5,937 nucleotides of DNA from NCBI GenBank assembly GCA_947174825.1, contig CAMWKN010000122.1, positions 1-5,937 of the forward strand, written 5' to 3'. The notes beneath the pieces were generated by a model, which did no database searches, was not told where the DNA came from, and saw only the letters and a list, made by a program, of their open reading frames with translations. The stretch is from an uncultured Clostridium sp. Its GTDB lineage: Bacteria > Bacillota_A > Clostridia > Lachnospirales > Lachnospiraceae. Position numbers and translations under genes: made by a program. Each line of letters starts with the position of its first letter. The stretch's first letter is position 1. Positions 1-5,454 of this stretch are shown piece by piece.

Positions 1-253
1 GATTGATCTGTTAAATCCGGGTGGAAGATTGTGTATCATTACCTTTCATTCTTTGGAGGATCGGATTGTCAAGAAAATATTCCGCAGTGCAGAAAATCCT
101 TGTACCTGTCCGCCGAGCTTTCCGGTTTGTGTATGTGGGAAAGTGTCAAAGGGCAGGGTTGTTACCCGTAAACCTATTTTGCCAACGGAGCAGGAGATGG
201 CAGAAAATCCCCGTTCCAAAAGTGCCAAGTTGAGGATTTTTGAGCACTGCTGA
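1..253 (+). CDS. rsmH: RsmH (MraW), 16S rRNA m4C1402 methyltransferase, C-terminal end (5' truncated)
   Basis: The frame starting at base 2 encodes the last 83 residues and ends at TGA 251-253; the start lies outside the window. RsmH uses S-adenosylmethionine to methylate N4 of C1402 in the 16S rRNA decoding centre and is a cytosolic enzyme usually encoded at the head of dcw clusters. Visible family landmarks are the segment [20 protein letters not shown] near the start, the Cys-rich stretch [14 protein letters not shown], the RKPILPT turn, and the closing [13 protein letters not shown], which is the usual RsmH C-terminus. The gene appears intact to its normal end. The downstream ftsL-like gene is on the same strand 136 nt later, as expected in this cluster. 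The assignment is secure from these motifs plus synteny. Confidence 0.96.
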   Translation, partial: IDLLNPGGRLCIITFHSLEDRIVKKIFRSAENPCTCPPSFPVCVCGKVSKGRVVTRKPILPTEQEMAENPRSKSAKLRIFEHC

Positions 254-372
254 GTAATCAGGGCATCATAACATAGTGATAGATACAAATGTTTCTTAAT
301 AATCCGGTGCAATGATTTGTGAAAGCGAATAGATATAAAATGTGTGCCAGGATGGAACATTGTGGAAGATGG

Positions 373-379
373 AAAGGAG
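373..379 (+). promoter_or_regulatory. Ribosome binding site setting the ftsL start
   Basis: AAAGGAG lies 10 nt upstream of ATG 390. This favours ATG 390 over the in-frame upstream ATGs at 342 and 369, neither of which has a comparable Shine-Dalgarno sequence at a suitable distance. Confidence 0.7.
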
Positions 380-389
380 TTTATCAGAT

Positions 390-917
390 ATGGCAGATAG
401 AAGATATTCGAGTAGAAACCGCTCTGCTTATCGGAGTTATTCTGCGACAGAACGCCATACATATGTGGATGGGAATACAGTGCGCCGCATTGATACCCTT
501 CCAAGAAGAAGCGAGGAAGAGCGCAGGCGGGAGGAGGAACGTCAGGAGCAGCAGATCCGCAGACGGGTTCTGCAACAGCCAGTTCGCATGCCATGGGTAG
601 ACATGAAATCAATTCTGTTTCTGGCAGCAGTGGCTGCAGTGACATTATATGTTTGCTTTAACTATATTCAGGCGCAGAATCAGATGCAGGAGCAGAAGAA
701 CCGGGTGGTTCAGATGGAGTATTCCATTGCATCTCAGAGGGAAAGTAATAATGATACTTATCAGGAGATTTTGGATTCTGTGGATTTATCGGAAGTCTAT
801 AACAGAGCAACGGGGAAACTGGGCATGGTGCAGGCACAGGATAATCAGATCCACAAGTACCAGAGCAAGAAAAGTGATACTGTGAAACAGTATGGTAAGA
901 TACCAAATGCGCATTGA
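390..917 (+). CDS. ftsL: FtsL-type bitopic cell division protein
   Basis: The product is 175 residues. FtsL is a small single-pass membrane protein that forms a complex with DivIC/FtsB and DivIB/FtsQ and helps recruit and activate the class B PBP at the septum. The N-terminal cytoplasmic part (about residues 1-72) is hydrophilic, with a run of Arg/Glu/Gln at 40-60 likely to be helical. One membrane segment follows (about 73-93, ILFLAAVAAVTLYVCFNYI), then a Gln/Glu-rich coiled-coil-like stretch (94-118). The motif DLSEVYNRATGKLGMVQAQD (132-151) resembles the 'A..KLGM' signature found after the coiled coil in FtsL/DivIC proteins. The cytoplasmic tail makes it longer than B. subtilis FtsL (roughly 120 residues). 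It sits between rsmH and a class B PBP gene, the standard ftsL position. FtsL diverges greatly in sequence, so the call rests on architecture, this motif and synteny; a DivIC-family label is the main alternative. Confidence 0.82.
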   Translation: MADRRYSSRNRSAYRSYSATERHTYVDGNTVRRIDTLPRRSEEERRREEERQEQQIRRRVLQQPVRMPWVDMKSILFLAAVAAVTLYVCFNYIQAQNQMQEQKNRVVQMEYSIASQRESNNDTYQEILDSVDLSEVYNRATGKLGMVQAQDNQIHKYQSKKSDTVKQYGKIPNAH

Positions 918-937
918 TCTTGATAACTGGTCGTAAC

Positions 938-962
938 AGGGGATGTTTTGGAGAAAAGTATG
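938..962 (+). promoter_or_regulatory. Ambiguous start region of the first PBP gene
   Basis: Two in-frame starts are possible. ATG 960 is preceded by GGAG at 950-953 (6-nt spacer). TTG 948 is preceded by AGGGGA at 938-943 (4-nt spacer). An in-frame TAA at 924 bars anything much further upstream. ATG 960 is preferred for its start codon and spacing; choosing TTG would add only four residues to the cytoplasmic tail. Confidence 0.55.
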
Positions 963-3263
963 AGGAGACAGATTAGACAAACGGAAAAACGGGATTATCA
1001 TAAAAAAACCAAAAAAATAAAAAATAGAAGAAGCAGCCGTATGATGTCCTTTCGGCTGCTGATTGTATTTGTGCTGATTGTTATTGCGTGTGGTGCTATG
1101 GTGGTCAGAATCTTATTATTAGATCGGGATCAAGGTTCGGATTATGAGAGGAAAGTGTTGCAGCAGCAAAGCTACATGAATAATCCAATTCCAGCAAAAC
1201 GGGGCGAAATTTTGGATCGTAATGGGAATAAAATTGCTACGAATACGAAGATGTATAACCTGATTCTGGATCCACAGATTTTGTCATCGGATACCAGTAT
1301 TTTAGATGCCACTGCAGAAGCTCTTGATAAAGTTATCGGACTGACCCGGAAAAAGATTGATGCGATTATTCAAACCAATCCCAATTCCCGCTATTATATG
1401 GTGCAGATGGAGGAGCAGAAGACCTTTTCTTCTGAGGTAAAAAAAGAATTTGAGGACTTAGCCGAGGATGATAAGCAGATTCAAGGAGTATGGTTTGAAG
1501 AGAAATATGTACGGAAATATCCATATTCTTCTGTGGCAAGTAATGTGTTGGGATTTTGTTCTTCTGATAATAATGGTATCTGGGGGATTGAAAACCAGTA
1601 TAATTCCACATTAAATGGTACACCTGGCAAGAGTTATGGATATTATGATTCGGATCTGAATCTAATTAAGACGGTCAAAGATGCAGTAGATGGAAACAAC
1701 CTGGTTTCTACTATAGATATTAATGTGCAGGGAATTCTGGAACAGCATATGCAGAAATTCCAATCGGAAACAGGTTCCGAGCAGATGGGCGTCATTATTA
1801 TGAATCCCAAGAATGGAGAGATCTATGCCATGGCGTCCTCGCCAGGGTATGATCTGAATAATCCAAATGTGCTGACAGGGCAGTATAGTGAAGACAAAAT
1901 CCAGAGTATGGGTGCTGAAGAGAAAATGAAGATTATCCTAAAAAAGGGACAGTATCGTGAAGAAGAACTGGAAAAGATGAGTGCCCAGGAGAGAGAGGAA
2001 GCAGCAAAGCGAAATAATCACTATACCGAAGAAGATGTGAAACAGATGAGTGATGAGGAAAAAATTGAGCTTATCACGGAAATCTGGAGAAATGAGATGT
2101 GGCGCAATTTTTGTATCAGTGACGCTTATGAGCCAGGTTCTACATTCAAACCGGTAACAGTAGCTGCCTGTCTGGATGAAGGAACTACAACGCCGAATAA
2201 GACATATGTCTGTGACGGTTCCCAGAAAGTGGCAGATGCTACCATCAAATGTGTGGCATATAGCAAGGGGGGACATGGTACCGTTAACATCTGCCAGGCT
2301 TTGATGGAGTCCTGTAATGATGCTTTGATGCAATTGGGAGCCGGTCTGGGTGGAAGCAAATTTTTACAGTATGTGAATGCATTCGGTTTCGGTGCCAAGA
2401 CCGGAATAGATCTGCCGGGAGAGTTTGCCGGAAGTGTTTTTACAGAGGACACCCTGCGCAGTACCGAGCTTGCCACTTCCAGCTTTGGACAATCTCAAAC
2501 TGTTACCATGATTCAGATGGCGTCAGCGATTTCCGCAGTAATCAATGGAGGAAATTATTATGAGCCACACGTGGTAAAAGAGATTCAGAGCGAATCTGGT
2601 GTGACGATTGAGAGTATGGAAAATAAACTGGTACGCAAAGTGATTACGGAGAAAACCAGTGAACGTTTGCGGAATTATTTGTATAAAACGGTAGAAGAAG
2701 GTACAGCTGAACCGGCAAAGGTACAGGGCTATGAAATCGGAGGAAAGACTGGTACCGCGGAAAAGATTCCTAGAAAGGATAAAAATTATTTGGTATCTTT
2801 TGTTGGTTTTACACCGGTAGACGATCCGGAAGTGTTAATCTATACAGTAATTGACCAGCCTCATGTAGCGGATCAGGCACATAGTACCTTTGCAACAGAA
2901 TTTTCCAGTCAGGTATTTGAGGATATTTTGCCGCTATTGGGAATTTATAAAAGCAGTGGAAAGAGTAAAACCAATGTTACCCTGCCATCTACCAAGAATA
3001 ATAATTTACTGCAGGAAGTGCCGGAGGGTGGTTATAGTGACAAAGATTATGGTGTGGCAGAGGCGAAAGCTACGGCAGAGCCAGATAGTACGGCAGAGCC
3101 AGAGGATACAACCGTGCCGGATGATACACAGAGTTCAAATGATACAGCGGAGCCAAATAATACAGTAGAACCGGCTGATACAACGAGATCAGATCCTACG
3201 ACAGAACCAGAGGATACAGAAGAACCAGAAGGTGTATCCAGACGGGATGACACCATGGAATAA
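960..3263 (+). CDS. Class B penicillin-binding protein, FtsI/PBP2B-like (peptidoglycan D,D-transpeptidase), with repeat insertion and repeat tail
   Basis: The product is 767 residues from ATG 960. Class B PBPs cross-link stem peptides of peptidoglycan on the outer face of the membrane and are beta-lactam targets. The N-terminus is a very basic cytoplasmic tail (1-30, Lys/Arg-rich) followed by one membrane segment (about 31-53). The PBP dimerisation domain starts at PAKRGEILDRNG (78-89). The transpeptidase domain has all three catalytic motifs: STFK (S394 nucleophile, K397), SCN (451-453) and KTGT (596-599). Two features are odd. A three-unit 23-residue repeat lies at about residues 309-377, just before the SxxK motif. 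The C-terminus (about 705-758) is a six-residue Thr/Glu/Pro/Asp repeat. There is no PASTA domain, unlike B. subtilis PBP2B and SpoVD. Its place directly after ftsL suggests it is the division transpeptidase (ftsI/pbpB role); a sporulation (spoVD) role is not excluded. The family call is certain, the orthology is not. Confidence 0.93.
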   Translation: MRRQIRQTEKRDYHKKTKKIKNRRSSRMMSFRLLIVFVLIVIACGAMVVRILLLDRDQGSDYERKVLQQQSYMNNPIPAKRGEILDRNGNKIATNTKMYNLILDPQILSSDTSILDATAEALDKVIGLTRKKIDAIIQTNPNSRYYMVQMEEQKTFSSEVKKEFEDLAEDDKQIQGVWFEEKYVRKYPYSSVASNVLGFCSSDNNGIWGIENQYNSTLNGTPGKSYGYYDSDLNLIKTVKDAVDGNNLVSTIDINVQGILEQHMQKFQSETGSEQMGVIIMNPKNGEIYAMASSPGYDLNNPNVLTGQYSEDKIQSMGAEEKMKIILKKGQYREEELEKMSAQEREEAAKRNNHYTEEDVKQMSDEEKIELITEIWRNEMWRNFCISDAYEPGSTFKPVTVAACLDEGTTTPNKTYVCDGSQKVADATIKCVAYSKGGHGTVNICQALMESCNDALMQLGAGLGGSKFLQYVNAFGFGAKTGIDLPGEFAGSVFTEDTLRSTELATSSFGQSQTVTMIQMASAISAVINGGNYYEPHVVKEIQSESGVTIESMENKLVRKVITEKTSERLRNYLYKTVEEGTAEPAKVQGYEIGGKTGTAEKIPRKDKNYLVSFVGFTPVDDPEVLIYTVIDQPHVADQAHSTFATEFSSQVFEDILPLLGIYKSSGKSKTNVTLPSTKNNNLLQEVPEGGYSDKDYGVAEAKATAEPDSTAEPEDTTVPDDTQSSNDTAEPNNTVEPADTTRSDPTTEPEDTEEPEGVSRRDDTME
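1884..2090 (+). repeat. Three tandem 23-codon (69-nt) units inside the first PBP
   Basis: Units begin at Tyr codons 1884, 1953 and 2022, exactly 69 nt apart. Their first 14 residues align without gaps: YSEDKIQSMGAEEK, YREEELEKMSAQER and YTEEDVKQMSDEEK, giving a consensus of Y-x-E-[DE]-x-[ILV]-x-x-M-[SG]-x-x-E-[KR]. The copies are divergent at the DNA level, so the expansion is old. Each unit looks amphipathic and helical. The second PBP has one comparable unit at 4304-4375 in the same place. Confidence 0.85.
3072..3233 (+). repeat. Nine-copy hexapeptide (18-nt) repeat in the C-terminal tail of the first PBP
   Basis: The 162 nt divide exactly into nine 18-nt units: TAEPDS, TAEPED, TTVPDD, TQSSND, TAEPNN, TVEPAD, TTRSDP, TTEPED and TEEPEG. 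The consensus is T-[AT]-E-P-x-[DN]. The tail follows the transpeptidase domain, so it should be extracellular, acidic and disordered. Confidence 0.88.
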
Positions 3264-3285
3264 AAAAGAGCCACCGTATCACTAA

Positions 3286-3304
3286 TATCTGGCAAAGCCA
3301 GATA
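3286..3304 (+). other. Perfect 8-bp hairpin, first of three
   Basis: TATCTGGC (3286-3293) and GCCAGATA (3297-3304) are exact reverse complements around an AAA loop. The hairpin begins 22 nt after the stop codon of the first PBP gene. No T-run follows, so alone it is not a classic intrinsic terminator; it could stabilise the 3' end of the message. Confidence 0.6.
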
Positions 3305-3323
3305 AAGTGAAACTAAGTCAACA

Positions 3324-3347
3324 AGAGCAACGTCAGTACGTTGCTCT
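3324..3347 (+). other. Perfect 10-bp hairpin, second of three
   Basis: AGAGCAACGT (3324-3333) and ACGTTGCTCT (3338-3347) are exact reverse complements around the loop CAGT. The hairpin lies directly against the terminator-like hairpin that starts two bases later. It may act with that hairpin in termination or RNA stability, or be part of a dispersed palindromic element. Confidence 0.6.
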
Positions 3348-3348
3348 G

Positions 3349-3370
3349 CAAAAACGCTAAAGCGTTTTTG
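3349..3370 (+). terminator. Probable intrinsic terminator, possibly bidirectional
   Basis: CAAAAACGCT (3349-3358) pairs perfectly with AGCGTTTTTG (3361-3370). Functionally this is an ACGC/GCGT core with an A-run upstream and a run of five T downstream, so it could stop transcription from either side. The GC core is only four base pairs, so efficiency alone may be modest; the 10-bp hairpin immediately upstream may help. It lies between the two PBP genes and suggests that at least part of the transcription of the first gene ends here. Confidence 0.55.
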
Positions 3371-3390
3371 GTAACAAACTTGAAAAAATA

Positions 3391-3417
3391 TGGTCATATC
3401 CTTTGCATCAATATAAT
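3391..3417 (+). promoter_or_regulatory. Possible promoter for the second PBP gene
   Basis: A perfect TATAAT lies at 3412-3417, about 65 nt before the TTG start and just after the terminator-like hairpin. The best -35 match is TGGTCA at 3391-3396, with a short 15-nt spacer; TTGAAA at 3380-3385 is a better box but 26 nt away. The -10 box and its position are good and the -35 is weak. I could not match a sporulation sigma factor consensus convincingly. Confidence 0.35.
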
Positions 3418-3468
3418 AATCTAGTAGTAGCGGAGTGATTGCATCCGGAATAGATTATAGCAGAGTGC

Positions 3469-3474
3469 AGGGGA
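3469..3474 (+). promoter_or_regulatory. Ribosome binding site supporting a TTG start
   Basis: AGGGGA ends 7 nt before TTG 3482. In that frame a TAG lies upstream at 3458-3460 and no ATG or GTG lies between, while the first in-frame ATG downstream is codon 18, inside the membrane segment. TTG 3482 is therefore the only sensible start. Confidence 0.75.
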
Positions 3475-3481
3475 TGGAATA

Positions 3482-5245
3482 TTGAAAAATTGTAAGACCG
3501 CACAGAGGCAGAGAATTATTTTTGCTTATGTTATGATTGTTGTATTAACCTTGTCTCTGACAGGCAGACTTGCCTATCTGATGGTTTGCAAGGCAGATTA
3601 TTATGGTAACAGGGCAAAAGATGTACAGCAGAGGGAACGACGTGTCAAGGCACAGAGGGGCGTGATCTATGATCGAAACGGGACTGTGCTGGCAGGAAAC
3701 AAACCAGTTTCTACGATTTCTGTCATCCACAACCAGATTGAGGATCCGGAGCTGGTAATCCGGAGTCTGGCAGATATATTGGATCTATCCGAAGAAACCG
3801 TGCGGAAACGGGTGGAAAAGGTTTCCTCCATTGAGCGAATCAAAACCAATGTGGAAAAAGAGCTGTCAGATCAGATTCGCAGTCTGGGGCTGGCAGGTGT
3901 CATGGTGGATGAAGATTACAAGAGGTATTATCCTTTTGATGATCTGGCTTCCCGGGTGATTGGTTTTACCGGTTCAGATAATCAGGGGATTATTGGCTTG
4001 GAGGTCAAGTATGATGATTCCCTGCAGGGGCAGGATGGTGCTATATTGACGACAACCAATGCCAGAGGAATTGAGATTGAAGGGAAGGCAGAAGAACGGC
4101 AGGAGCCGGTAGCAGGTCATAACCTTTATACCAGCCTGGATATTAATTTGCAGCAGTTTGCTACCCAGGCTGCAGAAAAAGTACGAAAAGCAAAAAATGC
4201 TGCAGGAGTGCGAATTATCATGATGAATCCCGGGAATGGAGAAATTTATGCCATGGTCAATTCGCCGGAATTTTCTCTTAACAATCCATATCAACTAGCA
4301 GGTATGAGTGAGCAGGAAATGGAAAAACTATCCGAGAAAGAGAAAAATGAGAGACTGAATCAGATGTGGAGAAATGCTTGCGTCAGCGATACCTATGAAC
4401 CTGGTTCGACCTTTAAGATTGTAACTGCCACAACAGCGTTAGAGGCCGATGTGGTAAAGTTAACGGATCAGTTTCATTGTCCGGGATATAAAATTGTGGA
4501 AGACAGACGTATCCGTTGTCATAAGACCCAGGGGCATGGTAGTGAGACTTTCGTTCAGGGGGTGCAGAATTCCTGTAACCCGGTCTTTATGGAGGTGGGA
4601 GCCAGGTTAGGTGTGGATGGCATGTTTCGTGGACTGAGGCAGTTGCAGATTCTCGCTAAAACGAATATTGATGTGCCGGGGGAAGCATCTACCATCATGC
4701 ATCAGCCGGACAATGTGGGGGCAGTGGAATTGGCGACGGTTTCTTTTGGGCAGTCCTTTCAGCTTTCACCGATTCGCCTGCTGACTACAGTCAGTGCTGT
4801 GATTAATGGTGGGAACATGATTGTTCCACATTTTGGTGTGAGCATTGAAGATACACAGGCTGATGCAATTCAGGGGCTAGAATATCCGGTAACGGAGAAT
4901 GTAGTCTCCAAAGAGACATCAGAGAATATGAAAATGATACTGGAGACTGTGGTTTCTGAAGGATCTGGTTCCAAAGCGTCTGTGCCTGGTTATCAGGTGG
5001 GCGCCAAGACGGGAACATCCGAGAAACTTCCACGCAGAAGCAATAAATACATTGCATCTTGTCTGGGCTTTGCACCGGCAAATGATCCCAAGGTTTTGGC
5101 GGTGGTTTTGATAGACGAACCGGAGGGAATTTATTACGGAGGGCAGATTGCAGCGCCTGTTATTTCTGATTTGTTAGATAATGCACTTCCTTATCTGGGT
5201 GTGACAGCCTCCGAGGTGCCGGAAGAATCTGCGGAGCCGAATTAG
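3482..5245 (+). CDS. Second class B penicillin-binding protein, SpoVD/FtsI-like
   Basis: The product is 587 residues from a TTG start. Like its neighbour it should form peptide cross-links in peptidoglycan outside the membrane. A short cytoplasmic tail (1-11) leads into one membrane segment (about 12-35), then the dimerisation domain starting at QRGVIYDRNG (58-67). The transpeptidase domain has STFK (S309, K312), SCN (364-366) and KTGT (509-512), and ends near LPYLGV with a 13-residue tail. The C-terminal part of the domain (IDEPEGIYYGGQIAAP) is closer to the usual class B form than the matching part of the first PBP. A single helical unit precedes the SxxK motif (codons 4304-4375, ending QMWRN). 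There is no PASTA domain. In B. subtilis the second of two tandem PBPs here is SpoVD, which makes the spore cortex; by position this could be its counterpart, with division as the alternative. It has its own putative promoter and a terminator upstream, suggesting separate control. Confidence 0.93.
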   Translation: MKNCKTAQRQRIIFAYVMIVVLTLSLTGRLAYLMVCKADYYGNRAKDVQQRERRVKAQRGVIYDRNGTVLAGNKPVSTISVIHNQIEDPELVIRSLADILDLSEETVRKRVEKVSSIERIKTNVEKELSDQIRSLGLAGVMVDEDYKRYYPFDDLASRVIGFTGSDNQGIIGLEVKYDDSLQGQDGAILTTTNARGIEIEGKAEERQEPVAGHNLYTSLDINLQQFATQAAEKVRKAKNAAGVRIIMMNPGNGEIYAMVNSPEFSLNNPYQLAGMSEQEMEKLSEKEKNERLNQMWRNACVSDTYEPGSTFKIVTATTALEADVVKLTDQFHCPGYKIVEDRRIRCHKTQGHGSETFVQGVQNSCNPVFMEVGARLGVDGMFRGLRQLQILAKTNIDVPGEASTIMHQPDNVGAVELATVSFGQSFQLSPIRLLTTVSAVINGGNMIVPHFGVSIEDTQADAIQGLEYPVTENVVSKETSENMKMILETVVSEGSGSKASVPGYQVGAKTGTSEKLPRRSNKYIASCLGFAPANDPKVLAVVLIDEPEGIYYGGQIAAPVISDLLDNALPYLGVTASEVPEESAEPN

Positions 5246-5278
5246 TACAACGGAAACGAAATAACTGGTTGTGCTAAC

Positions 5279-5307
5279 TTGATTTCTTAGAATGATTGCT
5301 ATACAAT
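5279..5307 (+). promoter_or_regulatory. Possible sigma-A-type promoter upstream of mraY
   Basis: TTGATT (5279-5284) and TACAAT (5302-5307) are separated by 17 nt. An overlapping alternative -10 is TATACA at 5300-5305, preceded by TGC as an extended -10. Transcription would start around 5314 and leave a leader of about 140 nt before mraY. Confidence 0.45.
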
Positions 5308-5329
5308 AGGATCTGGCTTTATTTGCGGA

Positions 5330-5354
5330 ATTCTCTGATTATAGAGAATCAGAG
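5330..5354 (+). promoter_or_regulatory. Two overlapping, mutually exclusive hairpins in the mraY leader
   Basis: ATTCTCT (5330-5336) pairs perfectly with AGAGAAT (5343-5349). CTCTGATT (5333-5340) pairs perfectly with AATCAGAG (5347-5354). The arms overlap, so only one can form at a time. The second would cover part of an AGAGGA sequence at 5351-5356, which is spaced as a ribosome binding site for a tiny reading frame at 5362. A regulatory role is inference. Confidence 0.4.
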
Positions 5355-5419
5355 GATATAGATGAAAAATGAAAATACCCCAGAGGAAACGGTTGCAGGA
5401 AGCAGCACGAAAGATTAGG

Positions 5420-5436
5420 CAGATCGGCAGGATCTG
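5420..5436 (+). other. Small hairpin just upstream of the mraY ribosome binding site
   Basis: CAGATC (5420-5425) pairs with GATCTG (5431-5436) around the loop GGCAG. It lies 7 nt before the mraY Shine-Dalgarno sequence. The stem is only 6 bp, so stability is modest. Confidence 0.35.
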
Positions 5437-5443
5437 TAAATCC

Positions 5444-5449
5444 GGGAGG
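5444..5449 (+). promoter_or_regulatory. Ribosome binding site of mraY
   Basis: GGGAGG lies 5 nt before ATG 5455. An in-frame TAA at 5437-5439 excludes any earlier start, so ATG 5455 is well supported. Confidence 0.8.
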
Positions 5450-5454
5450 CAGAT

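Noticed and set aside
331..341. A TATAAA/TATAAAAT -10-like motif before ftsL
   Set aside because: No acceptable -35 box lies 16-18 nt upstream (the bases there read AATGAT), so I do not call a promoter. The 136-nt gap 254-389 otherwise shows nothing beyond the ribosome binding site.
46..645. A 199-codon open frame on the minus strand
   Set aside because: It lies antisense to rsmH, the gap and ftsL, whose coding is well supported. The translation shows no family motif and no convincing ribosome binding site, so it is a chance open frame.
2934..3071. A possible degenerate PASTA domain after the transpeptidase domain of the first PBP
   Set aside because: The roughly 45 residues between LPLLGIY and the hexapeptide repeat are too short and lack the recognisable PASTA pattern.
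3047..3397. A 116-codon minus-strand frame rich in Ser/Gly/Val
   Set aside because: Its length and composition come from the reverse complement of the 18-nt repeat tail of the first PBP, where a regular repeat keeps the opposite frame open. It also crosses the hairpin block.
5244..5275. AGTACAAC/GTTGTGCT imperfect hairpin after the second PBP stop
   Set aside because: It has a G-U pair and a 16-nt loop, with no T-run after it, so it is too weak to be called a terminator.
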